From assembly GCF_900101545.1 (NCBI RefSeq), contig NZ_FMZU01000002.1, forward strand, positions 248,001-312,000: DNA of 64,000 nt, in the 5' to 3' direction. Position numbers and translations under genes: made by a program. The notes beneath the pieces are model-generated. The model had not been told where the DNA came from. It was given only the letters and a program-made list of their open reading frames with translations, and did no database searches. This document shows, piece after piece, positions 55,062 to 64,000 of this stretch (position 1 is the stretch's first letter; every line of letters begins with the position of its first letter). This stretch comes from Variovorax sp. CF079 (lineage in GTDB: Bacteria > Pseudomonadota > Gammaproteobacteria > Burkholderiales > Burkholderiaceae_C).

Positions 55062-56747
55062 TTACTTCTCGTTGTTGTCGAGCTTGGCGCGCAGCAGAGC
55101 ACCCAGGCTGGTCGTGCCCGCGTTCTCGCGTGCCGACTGCTGGCTCAGGCTGGCCATCGCGCCTTGCTCGTCGACCATGTCCTTCTGCTTGATCGACAGC
55201 TGGATGTTGCGGGTCTTGCGATCCACGTTGACCACCACGGCCGTGACTTCGTCGCCTTCCTTGAGCACGTTGCGTGCATCTTCCACGCGGTCGCGGGAGA
55301 TTTCGCTGGCGCGCAGATAGCCGATGATGTCCTCACCGAGGTCGATCTCGGCGCCGCGGGCGTCCACGGTCTTGACCTTGCCGGTCACGATCTGGCCCTT
55401 GTCGTTCACCGTGGTGAAGGTGGTGAACGGGTCGCTGTCGAGCTGCTTGATGCCGAGGCTGATGCGCTCGCGGTCGACGTCCACGGCCAGCACGATCGCT
55501 TCGACTTCCTGGCCCTTCTTGTAGTTGCGCACGGCGGTTTCGCCGGGCTCGTTCCACGAGAGGTCGGACAGGTGCACCAGGCCGTCGATGCCGGCAGCCA
55601 GGCCGACGAACACGCCGAAGTCGGTGATCGACTTGATCGGGCCCTTGACGCGGTCGCCGCGCTTGGTGTTCTGCGCGAATTCCTGCCACGGGTTGGCCTT
55701 GCACTGCTTCATGCCCAGGCTGATGCGGCGCTTGTCTTCGTCGATCTCGAGGACCATGACTTCGACTTCGTCGCCCAGCGAGACGATCTTGTTCGGGGCG
55801 ATGTTCTTGTTGGTCCAGTCCATTTCGGAGACGTGCACCAGGCCTTCGATGCCGGGCTCGAGCTCGACGAAGGCGCCGTAGTCGGCGATGTTGGTGACCT
55901 TGCCGAACAGGCGCGTGCCTTGCGGGTAGCGGCGCGAGACGCCCATCCACGGGTCGTCGCCCATCTGCTTGAGGCCCAGCGAGACGCGGTTCTTCTCGGT
56001 GTCGAACTTGAGGATCTTGGCGGTGATTTCCTGGCCGGCCTGCACCACTTCGCTCGGGTGGCGAACGCGGCGCCATGCCATGTCGGTGATGTGCAGCAGA
56101 CCGTCGATGCCGCCGAGGTCGACGAACGCACCGTATTCGGTGATGTTCTTGACGACGCCGCGCACGACTGCGCCTTCCTTCAGCGTTTCCATCAGCTTGG
56201 CGCGCTCTTCGCCCATGCTGGCTTCGACCACGGCGCGGCGCGAGAGCACCACGTTGTTGCGCTTGCGGTCGAGCTTGATGACCTTGAATTCGAGGGTCTT
56301 GTTCTCGTAGGGGGTCAGGTCCTTGATCGGACGCGTATCGATCAGCGAGCCCGGCAGGAACGCGCGGATGCCGTTGACCAGGACGGTGAGACCGCCCTTG
56401 ACCTTGCCGCTGGTGGTGCCGGTGACGAAATCGCCGGATTCGAGTGCCTTCTCGAGAGCGAGCCACGAAGCCAGACGCTTGGCGGTGTCGCGCGAGAGGA
56501 TGGTGTCGCCGTAGCCGTTTTCAACGCTGCCGATGGCAACGGAAACGAAATCGCCGGCCTGGACTTCGAGTTCGCCCTTGTCGTTCTTGAACTCCTCGAT
56601 CGGCACGTAGGCTTCGGACTTGAGGCCTGCGTTGACCACGACGTGGTTGTGTTCGACACGCACGACTTCGGCGGTGATGACCTCGCCGGTGCGCATTTCG
56701 GAACGCTTCAGGGATTCTTCGAACAGGTCGGCAAAAGATTCAGACAT
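55062..56747 (-). CDS. rpsA: 30S ribosomal protein S1
   Basis: Essential mRNA-binding ribosomal protein (561 aa, normal). Six S1 OB-fold repeats are visible, for example [33 protein letters not shown] (about residues 19-51), [32 protein letters not shown] (about 194-225), [33 protein letters not shown] and [33 protein letters not shown]. The start has a GGAAGGAAAACTC ribosome site. The 169 bp before it, downstream of aroA-cmk, must contain its own promoter and autoregulatory leader. Confidence 0.97.
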   Translation of the reverse strand: MSESFADLFEESLKRSEMRTGEVITAEVVRVEHNHVVVNAGLKSEAYVPIEEFKNDKGELEVQAGDFVSVAIGSVENGYGDTILSRDTAKRLASWLALEKALESGDFVTGTTSGKVKGGLTVLVNGIRAFLPGSLIDTRPIKDLTPYENKTLEFKVIKLDRKRNNVVLSRRAVVEASMGEERAKLMETLKEGAVVRGVVKNITEYGAFVDLGGIDGLLHITDMAWRRVRHPSEVVQAGQEITAKILKFDTEKNRVSLGLKQMGDDPWMGVSRRYPQGTRLFGKVTNIADYGAFVELEPGIEGLVHVSEMDWTNKNIAPNKIVSLGDEVEVMVLEIDEDKRRISLGMKQCKANPWQEFAQNTKRGDRVKGPIKSITDFGVFVGLAAGIDGLVHLSDLSWNEPGETAVRNYKKGQEVEAIVLAVDVDRERISLGIKQLDSDPFTTFTTVNDKGQIVTGKVKTVDARGAEIDLGEDIIGYLRASEISRDRVEDARNVLKEGDEVTAVVVNVDRKTRNIQLSIKQKDMVDEQGAMASLSQQSARENAGTTSLGALLRAKLDNNEK

Positions 56748-56916
56748 TGAGTTTTCCTTCCGTCACGCAGGGTTTGCAGTCGCAAATGCAATATCGCGGG
56801 CGACTGCGTCGGATCTGGAGACGGCGGTTGTTGGGCTTGGGGCCCGGTTGAGGTTGAACAACCAGCAGGCCGGTGCGCTGTCGCGCGGCGGGGACCTGCT
56901 GGACCGAAACGCCTTT

Positions 56917-58914
56917 TCAAGAAGACTTGAAAGGCTGTATTTCCTGCCACCAGTCCAGCACCCGGTCGACCGATTGCTCGATCGAAAGAAGGGAGTTGTC
57001 CAGGAGGCGGGCATCAGGCGCCGGCTTCAGCGGCGCGACGCTGCGGGACGAATCCCGAAGGTCACGCGCTTCCAGGTCGGCGCGAAGACCGTCGATTGTA
57101 GTCGAAATACCCTTTGAAATCAACTGCTTATGACGCCGGTCGGCGCGCTGGGCGGCGTTCGCGGTCAGGTAGACCTTGAGCGGGGCGTCGGGGAAAACGA
57201 CGGTGCCCATGTCGCGGCCGTCGGCCACCAGGCCGGGCAGGCGCCGGAAGCTCTTCTGCAGCGTCATCAGCGCATCGCGCACGGCCGGCAGCGCCGACAC
57301 GCGGGAGGCGTCCATGCCGGCGGCCTCGGTGCGGATGGCATCGCTCACGTCTTCGCCGGCCAGCACGATCTTGCCTTCGCTGAAGCGAAGGGGCAGGGTG
57401 CGGGCGAGCGTGGCAATCTGTGCCTCATGCGCGGCATCTGCGCTGAGCCCCGCGCGGCGCATCGCGAGACCGGTCACGCGGTAGAGCGAACCCGAATCCA
57501 GGTAGTGATAGCCGAGCCGGTGCGCCAGCTCGAGGGCCAGTGTTCCCTTGCCGGAGGCGGTGGGGCCGTCGACGCAGATCACCGGCACTTCGACGGCCTC
57601 GGCCACCGAGAACAGGGTCTCGAAATAGTCGGGGAAGGTCTTGGCGACGCACTGCGGCTCGAGGATGCGCAGCGGTACGCGGGCCGGATTGAAGGCCGCG
57701 AGCGAGAAGCACATCGCCACGCGGTGGTCGTCGTAGGTACGGATGCTGGCCGCGCGCCAGCCGGCCGCGGCCAGCGGGTGCACGCGGATGAAGTCGGGGC
57801 CGTCCTCGACCGTGGCGCCCAGCTTGCGCAGCTCGTTGGCCATGGCGTCGATGCGGTCGGTTTCCTTGACGCGCCAGCTCGCAATGTTGCGCAGCAGGCA
57901 GGGGCCGTCGGCATAGAGCGCCATCACCGCGAGCGTCATCGCCGCGTCGGGAATATGGTTGGCGTCGAGGTCGATGGCCTTGAGCGGCCAGGCGCCACGC
58001 GAGACTTCGAGCCAGTTGGGGCCGCTGTCGACGCGCGCGCCCATCTGACGGGCGGCTTCGACGAAGCGGATGTCGCCCTGGATCGAGCCGGCGCCGACGC
58101 CTTCGATGCGGATGCCCGCGCCGCTCGCGATCGCACCGAGCGCGATGAAATAGCTGGCCGAGGATGCATCGGCCTCGACGTGGATGTCGCCGGGTGAACG
58201 GTAGCGGCTGCCCGCGGGAATCGTGAAGCGCTGCCAGCCGTCGCGCCGGACCTCGATGCCGAAGCGCGCCAGCAGGTTGAGCGTGATCTCGATGTAAGGT
58301 TTGGAAATCAGCTCGCCGATCACCTCGATCACGATGTCGCGCTGCGCTGCGGCCAGCGGCAAGGCGAGCAGCAGCGCGGTGAGGAACTGGCTGGAGACGT
58401 CGCCGCGCACGCGGATCGGCGTTTCGAGCTGCAGAGCATCGAGGGCCACCGGATGAATGTGCAGCGGGGGATAGCCGGGGTTGCCGGTGTAGTCGATGCG
58501 GCAGCCGAGCTGGACCAGCGCGTCGACCAGATCGCCGATCGGCCGCTCGTGCATGCGCGGCACGCCGCGCAGCTCGAAATCGCCGCCGAGCAGGGCGAGG
58601 GCTGCGGTCAGCGGACGCATCGCGGTACCGGCGTTGCCGAGGAACAGCGAAGCGCCCGGCGTCTGCGGCTTGCCGTCGAGGCCGTCGATGCGCAGCGCAT
58701 TGCCGGTGCGCTCGATGCGGCAGCCGAGCGCGGCCAACGCATCGAGCATCACGCGGGTGTCGTCCGAATCCAGCAGGTCGTGCACCGTGGTCGTGCCGTC
58801 GGCGAGCGCCGCCAGCAGCAGCACGCGGTTGGAGATGCTCTTGGAGCCGGGAAGCCTGACGGTACCGCCGGCGGCGACGAGCGGCGGGATGTCGAGGAAA
58901 GGTGTTTCGAACAT
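56917..58914 (-). CDS. aroA: Bifunctional EPSP synthase (AroA) / cytidylate kinase (Cmk)
   Basis: Fusion of 665 aa. Residues about 1-440 are 3-phosphoshikimate 1-carboxyvinyltransferase, adding enolpyruvate in the shikimate pathway: [40 protein letters not shown] and [18 protein letters not shown]. Residues about 445-665 are cytidylate kinase, phosphorylating CMP and d[38 protein letters not shown] (P-loop) and [33 protein letters not shown]. This fusion is common in Comamonadaceae and matches the order of separate aroA and cmk elsewhere. It starts 2 bp after the tyrA stop. Confidence 0.95.
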   Translation of the reverse strand: MFETPFLDIPPLVAAGGTVRLPGSKSISNRVLLLAALADGTTTVHDLLDSDDTRVMLDALAALGCRIERTGNALRIDGLDGKPQTPGASLFLGNAGTAMRPLTAALALLGGDFELRGVPRMHERPIGDLVDALVQLGCRIDYTGNPGYPPLHIHPVALDALQLETPIRVRGDVSSQFLTALLLALPLAAAQRDIVIEVIGELISKPYIEITLNLLARFGIEVRRDGWQRFTIPAGSRYRSPGDIHVEADASSASYFIALGAIASGAGIRIEGVGAGSIQGDIRFVEAARQMGARVDSGPNWLEVSRGAWPLKAIDLDANHIPDAAMTLAVMALYADGPCLLRNIASWRVKETDRIDAMANELRKLGATVEDGPDFIRVHPLAAAGWRAASIRTYDDHRVAMCFSLAAFNPARVPLRILEPQCVAKTFPDYFETLFSVAEAVEVPVICVDGPTASGKGTLALELAHRLGYHYLDSGSLYRVTGLAMRRAGLSADAAHEAQIATLARTLPLRFSEGKIVLAGEDVSDAIRTEAAGMDASRVSALPAVRDALMTLQKSFRRLPGLVADGRDMGTVVFPDAPLKVYLTANAAQRADRRHKQLISKGISTTIDGLRADLEARDLRDSSRSVAPLKPAPDARLLDNSLLSIEQSVDRVLDWWQEIQPFKSS

Positions 58915-58916
58915 GG

Positions 58917-59795
58917 TCAGTCGGGCGAAGCGGCCGCCCCCGGATGCCATTTGCTGCGAACGCGGCTGGCTGCCGCGATCGCGTCTTCCAGGCCCTGCGT
59001 ATCGCCCGCGTTCATCAAGGCCTCGAACTGCGACAGTGCCGCGCGAAAGGCCAGCGAATGCTGCAATACCTGATCGCGATTGGCCAGCAGGACGTCGCGC
59101 CACATGGCCGGATCGCCGGCCGCGATGCGCGTGAAGTCGCGAAAACCGGGACCCGCCAGCTCCAGAAAGCGATGGCCGTCGGGCTGGGCGGTGATGGCTT
59201 TGACGAATGCGAACGCGAGCAGGTGCGGCAGGTGGCTCACGGCCGCGAAGGCGCTGTCGTGCGCCTCGGCCGTCATCGTCACGACCTTGGCGCCCACCCC
59301 CGTCCAGACCTGCGTCGCGCGCTGCACGTTGGAGCGCCGCGTGGCCTTGATCGGCGTGAGCACGACCTGGCGCCCGGCATACAAGCCGGCATCGGCATGC
59401 TCGACGCCGGCGAGCTCCTTGCCGGCGATCGGGTGCGCGGGGACGAAGGCGCCGAGCTGGTCCTGCAGGCCGCGCCGCGCGGCCTCGATCACGTCGCCCT
59501 TGGTCGAGCCCACGTCCATCACCAGCATCTGGTCGGTGATGCCGTGGCGGATCGCCTTGAAGGTGGCTTCCGAAGCGCCCACCGGAACGGCAATCAGCAC
59601 CAGGTCGGCACCCGACACCGCGAGCAGGGCGGACGGCGCGGCCACGTCGATCACGCCCAGCTGGCGCGCGCGTTCCGTGGTCGATGGCGACTTGCTGTAG
59701 CCGACCACGCGCTTGACCAGCCGCGCGCGCTTGAGCGCCAGCGCGAAGGAGCCGCCCATCAGGCCGCAGCCGATCAAGCCGAGCTGTTCAAACAT
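58917..59795 (-). CDS. tyrA: Prephenate dehydrogenase
   Basis: NAD-dependent TyrA family enzyme (292 aa), making 4-hydroxyphenylpyruvate or, with arogenate, tyrosine. The nucleotide motif is [20 protein letters not shown] (residues 5-24); catalytic-domain blocks are [37 protein letters not shown] (the His of the active site) and [17 protein letters not shown]. No ACT domain follows. It is 8 bp after pheA and 2 bp before aroA-cmk. Confidence 0.94.
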   Translation of the reverse strand: MFEQLGLIGCGLMGGSFALALKRARLVKRVVGYSKSPSTTERARQLGVIDVAAPSALLAVSGADLVLIAVPVGASEATFKAIRHGITDQMLVMDVGSTKGDVIEAARRGLQDQLGAFVPAHPIAGKELAGVEHADAGLYAGRQVVLTPIKATRRSNVQRATQVWTGVGAKVVTMTAEAHDSAFAAVSHLPHLLAFAFVKAITAQPDGHRFLELAGPGFRDFTRIAAGDPAMWRDVLLANRDQVLQHSLAFRAALSQFEALMNAGDTQGLEDAIAAASRVRSKWHPGAAASPD

Positions 59796-59803
59796 GGGCG
59801 GCC

Positions 59804-60922
59804 TCAAGCGGTGACGGGGTAGGCGCCGATGACTTTGTAGAACGCGCAAAGCTTGCGCAGTTCGGCGAGGGCGGCGGCGACATTGGGCTGTGACGGATGG
59901 CCGTCGAGGTCGATGTAGAAGTAGTACTCCCACTGGCCGGTGCGCGCCGGCCGCGACTCGAAGCGCGTCATCGAGACGTTGTTGGTCTTGAGCGGCACCA
60001 GCAGGTCGTGCACTGCGCCGGGCCGGTTGGGCACGGAAACCACCAGGCTGGTGCAGTCCTTGCCCGAGGCCGGCGGCATGGCCAGGGTCTGGGGCAGGCA
60101 GATGACGGCGAAGCGCGTGCGGTTGTACGAGTCGTCCTGGATCGCGTGGGCGACGATGTGCAGCCCGAAGCGGGTAGCGGCCCGTTCGCTCGCGAGGCCG
60201 GCCCAGGCCGGATTGCCGGCCGCGAGCCGGGCACCCTCGGCGTTGCTGGAAACGGCGCGCCGCTCGGCGTTGGGCAGATGCTTGGAGAGCCAGGTCTGGC
60301 ACTGCGCGAGCGCCTGCGGATGCGCCAGCACCGCTTCGATGCCTTCGAGCTCGTTGCGCGTGCGCAGCAGGTGATGGCGCACCAACAGGCTGACCTCGCC
60401 GACCACGTGGGTGGGCGAGTGCAGGAACAGGTCGAGCGAGCGCGTGACCACGCCTTCGGTGGAGTTCTCGACGCCGACCACGCCGTACTGCGCGCTGCCG
60501 GCGGCCGTGGCGTGGAAGACCTCGTCGAAGGATGCGCAATAGATCAGGTCGGCGGCGCCGCCGAAGTATTCGATCGCGGCCTGTTCGCAGAAGGTGCCTT
60601 CGGGGCCGAGCACGGCGACGCGCTGCGGCGATTCGAGGGCCAGACAGGCCGACATGATCTCGCGCCAGATGGCCGCCACGTGCAGCGCCTTGAGCGGCCC
60701 GCCGTTGCTCTGCTGCATCTTCTCGATCACCTGCGCCACGCGATCGGGCCGGAAGTAGGGCGTGCCCTCGCGCTTCTTGACCTCGCCGACCAGCTCGGCG
60801 ACGTGCGCGCGGCGGTTCAGCAGGTCGAGCAGTTGCTGGTCGAGCGAATCGATCTGCACGCGCAGATCGGCGAGGCTGGCGGAATTGTCGGAGGCAGGAG
60901 GCTGTGGGGTGGGTGCGGTCAT
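59804..60922 (-). CDS. pheA: Bifunctional chorismate mutase / prephenate dehydratase
   Basis: P-protein (372 aa), giving phenylpyruvate from chorismate. An AroQ chorismate mutase domain comes first (about residues 15-95: LADLRVQIDSLDQQLLDLLNRRAHVAELVGEVKKREGTPYFRPDR). The dehydratase domain follows with VAVLGPEGTFCEQAAIEYFG, VGVENSTEGVVTRSLDLF and YNRTRFAVICLP (the TRF catalytic block). A C-terminal ACT domain (VSVPNRPGAVHDLLVPLKTNNVSMTRFESRPARTGQWEYYFYIDLDGH) senses phenylalanine. It lies between serC and tyrA. Confidence 0.96.
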   Translation of the reverse strand: MTAPTPQPPASDNSASLADLRVQIDSLDQQLLDLLNRRAHVAELVGEVKKREGTPYFRPDRVAQVIEKMQQSNGGPLKALHVAAIWREIMSACLALESPQRVAVLGPEGTFCEQAAIEYFGGAADLIYCASFDEVFHATAAGSAQYGVVGVENSTEGVVTRSLDLFLHSPTHVVGEVSLLVRHHLLRTRNELEGIEAVLAHPQALAQCQTWLSKHLPNAERRAVSSNAEGARLAAGNPAWAGLASERAATRFGLHIVAHAIQDDSYNRTRFAVICLPQTLAMPPASGKDCTSLVVSVPNRPGAVHDLLVPLKTNNVSMTRFESRPARTGQWEYYFYIDLDGHPSQPNVAAALAELRKLCAFYKVIGAYPVTA

Positions 60923-60941
60923 CGGTCAGGCACGCATGCAT

Positions 60942-62057
60942 CTAGGCATGCGACCGCTCGAATTCTCGCATGTAGCTCACGAGTGCCTGCACGCCTGCCA
61001 GCGGCATCGCGTTGTAAATACTGGCCCGCATGCCGCCGACCGACTTGTGCCCCTTCAGCTGCAGCAGACCCGCTTCGCGCGCGCCGGCGAGGAAGGCCTC
61101 GTTGCGGCTTTCGTCCTTGAGGAAGAAGGGCACATTCATGCGCGAGCGGCAGTTGGCGGCGACCTTGTTCTCGTAGAAGCTGGAAGCGTCGATGAAGCCG
61201 TAGAGAAGCTGCGCCTTCGCGATGTTGCGCTGCTCCATCGCCTCGACGCCGCGGAGCTCGCCCTCCGTCTGCTGCAGCAGCCATTGGAAGGTCAGGCCGG
61301 CGACGTAGATGCCCCAGGTCGGCGGCGTGTTGTACATCGACTTGTTCTCTGCCACCGTCTTGTAGTTGAAGGCCGTGGGGCAGATGTCGAGCGCGCGTCC
61401 CAGCAGGTCGTCGCGCACGATAACGATCGTGAGGCCGGCCGGGCCGAGGTTCTTCTGCGCGCCGCCGAAGGCGAGGCCCACGCGGCGCCAGTCGACCGGC
61501 CGCGACGCGACATGGGAAGAGAAATCGATGACGAGCGGGGCGTCGCTGCCCAGTGCGGCGAGATCGGGCAACTCCTGGAATTCGATGCCGTGGATCGTCT
61601 CGTTGGAACAGATATGCACGTACGACGCGTCGCGCGCGAGCTGCCAGGTCGCGGGGTCGGGCAGCCGCGTGTGCTGGCTGTCGGCATTGGACGCGGCGAC
61701 GTTCGCCTTGCAGTAGCGCTGCGCTTCCTTCTGCGATTTGGCGCTCCAGCTGCCGGTGATCACGAAGTCGGCGCCGGCGCCGCGCGACAGGTTCATCGGC
61801 ACGATCGCGTTCTCGCCGAGGCCGCCGCCCTGCATGAAAAGGATGTGGAAGTGCGCAGGTACCGCGAGCAGCGTCCGGATGTCGGCCTCGGCCTGCGAGC
61901 AGATCGCGCCGAACTCCTTGCCGCGATGGCTCATCTCCATCACGCTCATGCCGCTGCCTTGCCAGTCCAGCATGTCGGAGGCGGCGCGTTGCAGCACTGC
62001 CTCCGGCATCGCGGCCGGACCGGCGGAGAAGTTGTACGGGCGCGGACCCTGCGTCAC
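60942..62057 (-). CDS. serC: Phosphoserine aminotransferase
   Basis: PLP enzyme (371 aa) that makes phosphoserine from 3-phosphohydroxypyruvate and also acts in pyridoxal phosphate synthesis. Family blocks: [16 protein letters not shown] at the start, [26 protein letters not shown], and the PLP lysine in [22 protein letters not shown] (about residues 195-216). Start overlaps the DUF2059 stop (ATGA), 19 bp before pheA. This order gyrA-x-serC-pheA-tyrA is the classical betaproteobacterial supraoperon. Confidence 0.96.
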   Translation of the reverse strand: MTQGPRPYNFSAGPAAMPEAVLQRAASDMLDWQGSGMSVMEMSHRGKEFGAICSQAEADIRTLLAVPAHFHILFMQGGGLGENAIVPMNLSRGAGADFVITGSWSAKSQKEAQRYCKANVAASNADSQHTRLPDPATWQLARDASYVHICSNETIHGIEFQELPDLAALGSDAPLVIDFSSHVASRPVDWRRVGLAFGGAQKNLGPAGLTIVIVRDDLLGRALDICPTAFNYKTVAENKSMYNTPPTWGIYVAGLTFQWLLQQTEGELRGVEAMEQRNIAKAQLLYGFIDASSFYENKVAANCRSRMNVPFFLKDESRNEAFLAGAREAGLLQLKGHKSVGGMRASIYNAMPLAGVQALVSYMREFERSHA

Positions 62058-62635
62058 TTCTTGGCGGGCGCCTTGGGCGCCGGCTTGGCCGGTGCTGCCG
62101 CGCCGTTGCCGGTCGGGGCGCCCAATGCCTTGGCAACGTTGGTGTCGAGCGTGCGCATCTTCGGTTCGATGCTCGTGCGGGTCTCGGCCACCAGCTTTTC
62201 CGTGAGTGCGGTCTGCATCTTCGGATTGAGTTCCTGGTACTTCTTGCTCAAGGGCGAGCTGATCCAGGCCAGCAGCTGGCGCAGTTCTTCGTCGCTGAAG
62301 TTGTCGCGCAGGATCGGGCCCAGGGCGTCCGGCGCGAGCGCCACCGCCTTGTCGCGCACGATGGGGTAAGCCTCGTCGAAGTACTTCTTGAGCTCGGCGT
62401 CGGCGGCCTTTGCGGCGGCTTCGCGCTTCTCGGCCGGCACCTGCGTCTGCAGATACTGCGAACCCGCTTGAGCGATGGGGGCGCTGGACTGCTCGACCAG
62501 GCCGCGCGCCAGCGCTTCGATGCCGGGGCGCTGCAGATCGATGAATTGCTTGACCATCGCCGCCTTGTCCTGTGCCATGGCCATCGAGCTGCCGGCGAGC
62601 GCGACCGTCAAGAGCGCGAGTTTGAGTTTTTTCAC
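62054..62635 (-). CDS. DUF2059 domain exported protein
   Basis: Exported protein of 193 aa with a signal peptide ([22 protein letters not shown]) and the DUF2059 helical region: [60 protein letters not shown], the [10 protein letters not shown] block being typical. The Ala/Pro/Lys-rich tail ([18 protein letters not shown]) may contact the cell wall. The function of the family is unknown. It overlaps both serC and gyrA by four bases, so it is co-translated with essential genes. Confidence 0.88.
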   Translation of the reverse strand: MKKLKLALLTVALAGSSMAMAQDKAAMVKQFIDLQRPGIEALARGLVEQSSAPIAQAGSQYLQTQVPAEKREAAAKAADAELKKYFDEAYPIVRDKAVALAPDALGPILRDNFSDEELRQLLAWISSPLSKKYQELNPKMQTALTEKLVAETRTSIEPKMRTLDTNVAKALGAPTGNGAAAPAKPAPKAPAKK

Positions 62636-64000
62636 TGAGGGTTCTCCGTTGAAGATGATGAGGAAGTGTCGTCGGCGTCGGGCTCGTTCTCCACGTTCGC
62701 GTCGTTCTCGACGATGCGCTGCAGCCCGCTGAGCTTGGCGCCTTCGTCGAGCCCGATCAGCGTGACGCCTTGCGTCGCGCGTCCGAGTTCGCGGATTTCG
62801 GAGACACGGGTGCGTACGAGCACGCCCTTGTCGGTGATGAGCATGATCTCGTCGTCGGCATGCACGAGAGTCGCGGCCACTACCTTGCCGTTGCGCTCAC
62901 TTTGCTGAATCGCGATCATGCCCTTGGTTCCCCGGCCATGACGCGTGTACTCGGTAATGCTTGTGCGTTTTCCGTAACCATTTTCCGTCGCGGTCAGGAC
63001 GCTCTGCTCCTCGTCCTCCGCGACCAGCATGGCGATCACGCCCTGGCCGTCCTCGAGCGTCATGCCGCGCACGCCGCGTGCGTTGCGGCCCATCGGACGC
63101 ACATCGTTCTCGTCGAAACGCACGGCCTTGCCGCCGTCGGAAAACAGCATCACGTCGTGCGCGCCGTCGGTCAGCGCGGCGCCGATCAGGTAGTCGCCCG
63201 GGTCGAGATCCACTGCGATGATGCCGGCCTTGCGCGGGTTGCTGAATTCGTCGAGCGCAGTCTTCTTGACCGTGCCCATCGAGGTCGCCATGAACACGTA
63301 TTGATTGGCCGGGAAGGTGCGCTTCTCGCCGGTCAGGGGCAGCACGACGTTGATCTTCTCGCCTTCCTGCAGCGGGAACATGTTGACGATCGGGCGTCCG
63401 CGCGAGCCGCGCGATCCGGCGGGCACCTCCCACACCTTGAGCCAGTACAGCCGGCCGCGGTTGGAGAAGCACAGGATGTAGTCGTGCGTGTTGGCGATGA
63501 AGAGCTGGTCGATCCAGTCGTCTTCCTTGGTCGCCGTGGCTTGCTTGCCGCGCCCGCCGCGTTTCTGGGCCCGGTATTCGCCCAGCGGCTGGCTCTTGAT
63601 GTAGCCGCTGTGCGAGAGGGTCACGACCATGTCGGTGGGCGTGATCAGGTCTTCCGTCGAAAGATCGAAGGCGCTGTGCTCGACCTGGCTGCGGCGCAAG
63701 CCGAGCTTGGTCTGACCGAACTCCTGTTTGATCGTCGCGAGCTCGTCGCCGATGATCACCGAGACGCGCTCGGGCTTGGCCAGGATGTCCAGCAGATCGT
63801 CGATCTCCGCCATGACTTCCTTGTACTCGGCCACGATCTTGTCCTGCTCCAGGCCGGTCAGGCGCTGCAGGCGCATCTGCAGGATTTCCTGGGCCTGCGT
63901 GTCCGACAGCTTGTAGAGCCCGTCGGCGCTCATGCCGTATTCGATCTCGAGTCCGTCGGGGCGGTAGTCGTCGGCGTTGATGACGCCGCCGTCGGCCCGC
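62632..64000 (-). CDS. gyrA: DNA gyrase subunit A, C-terminal part (cut by window end)
   Basis: Only the last roughly 455 codons are in the window; the frame is open through base 64000. The visible end of the breakage-reunion domain ([47 protein letters not shown]) leads into the C-terminal beta-pinwheel that wraps DNA, with the GyrA box as QKRGGRGKQ (in [13 protein letters not shown]). The last 25 residues are an acidic Ser/Asp/Glu-rich tail ([18 protein letters not shown]). The stop overlaps the DUF2059 start (ATGA). Confidence 0.97.
   Translation of the reverse strand, partial: RADGGVINADDYRPDGLEIEYGMSADGLYKLSDTQAQEILQMRLQRLTGLEQDKIVAEYKEVMAEIDDLLDILAKPERVSVIIGDELATIKQEFGQTKLGLRRSQVEHSAFDLSTEDLITPTDMVVTLSHSGYIKSQPLGEYRAQKRGGRGKQATATKEDDWIDQLFIANTHDYILCFSNRGRLYWLKVWEVPAGSRGSRGRPIVNMFPLQEGEKINVVLPLTGEKRTFPANQYVFMATSMGTVKKTALDEFSNPRKAGIIAVDLDPGDYLIGAALTDGAHDVMLFSDGGKAVRFDENDVRPMGRNARGVRGMTLEDGQGVIAMLVAEDEEQSVLTATENGYGKRTSITEYTRHGRGTKGMIAIQQSERNGKVVAATLVHADDEIMLITDKGVLVRTRVSEIRELGRATQGVTLIGLDEGAKLSGLQRIVENDANVENEPDADDTSSSSSTENPQ

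Noticed and set aside
56917..58914. AroA-Cmk fusion as a possible assembly or stop-codon artefact
   Set aside because: This fusion is common in Comamonadaceae and both domains are intact in one frame.

Overview
The window is a GC-rich bacterial chromosome segment. Its gene content and protein style fit Burkholderiales, family Comamonadaceae, most likely Variovorax or a close relative. The pointers are the gyrA-serC-pheA-tyrA-aroA/cmk-rpsA-ihfB-lapAB order, the fused AroA-cytidylate kinase, the Bug/TctC and TRAP uptake genes, and an intergenic repeat I recognise from comamonads. No database search was possible, so the genus is an inference. Coding density is high. I see no tRNA, rRNA, CRISPR array, complete insertion sequence or prophage. 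The only mobile or decayed traces are an ORF6N-type gene remnant, dispersed repeats and a frameshifted comEA.

Left part (1-23.4 kb): the end of a ribokinase gene, panE, and a molybdate uptake locus. The locus is modABC with a divergent modE and a perfect palindrome between modA and modE. Next come a DUF1348 gene and a divergent tetR sharing two near-identical palindromic operators, a tannase-type lipoprotein, a DUF418 membrane protein, aspA and small redox proteins. From 14.3 to 23.1 kb a GAF-Fis regulator stands divergent to a molybdenum hydroxylase operon (coxS-L-M-D-E-G plus xdhC). Its large subunit has the form II active-site loop, so CO oxidation is not assured. A dispersed repeat interrupts the operon between coxD and coxE, yet an overlapping 40-codon frame bridges the gap.

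Middle part (23.4-43.1 kb): the most unusual region is 23.4-31.7 kb. A sulfatase-like membrane enzyme, a YceI protein and a CDP-alcohol phosphatidyltransferase form one overlapping operon. Divergent from it, 12 bp away, is a dehydrogenase / pterin-synthase-like / glycosyltransferase / methyltransferase operon, followed by a convergent RibD-type reductase. The dehydrogenase and the pterin-synthase homologue both lack residues their families normally use for zinc or catalysis. This is the best candidate for an undescribed pathway. It is followed by GST, a Bug solute-binding protein, a fused aconitase-like dehydratase and LysR, then an FAD reductase, an MFS-SRPBCC-SDR operon, small exported proteins and a haloperoxidase-type hydrolase.

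Right part (43.1-64 kb): almost everything is on the minus strand. There is a complete Mrp cation/proton antiporter operon (mnhAB fused, C, D, E, F, G), directly downstream of a TRAP transporter (dctP-Q-M) and crcB. Then come the frameshifted comEA and the housekeeping block lapB, lapA, ihfB, rpsA, aroA-cmk, tyrA, pheA, serC, a DUF2059 gene and the C-terminal part of gyrA, which runs off the window end.
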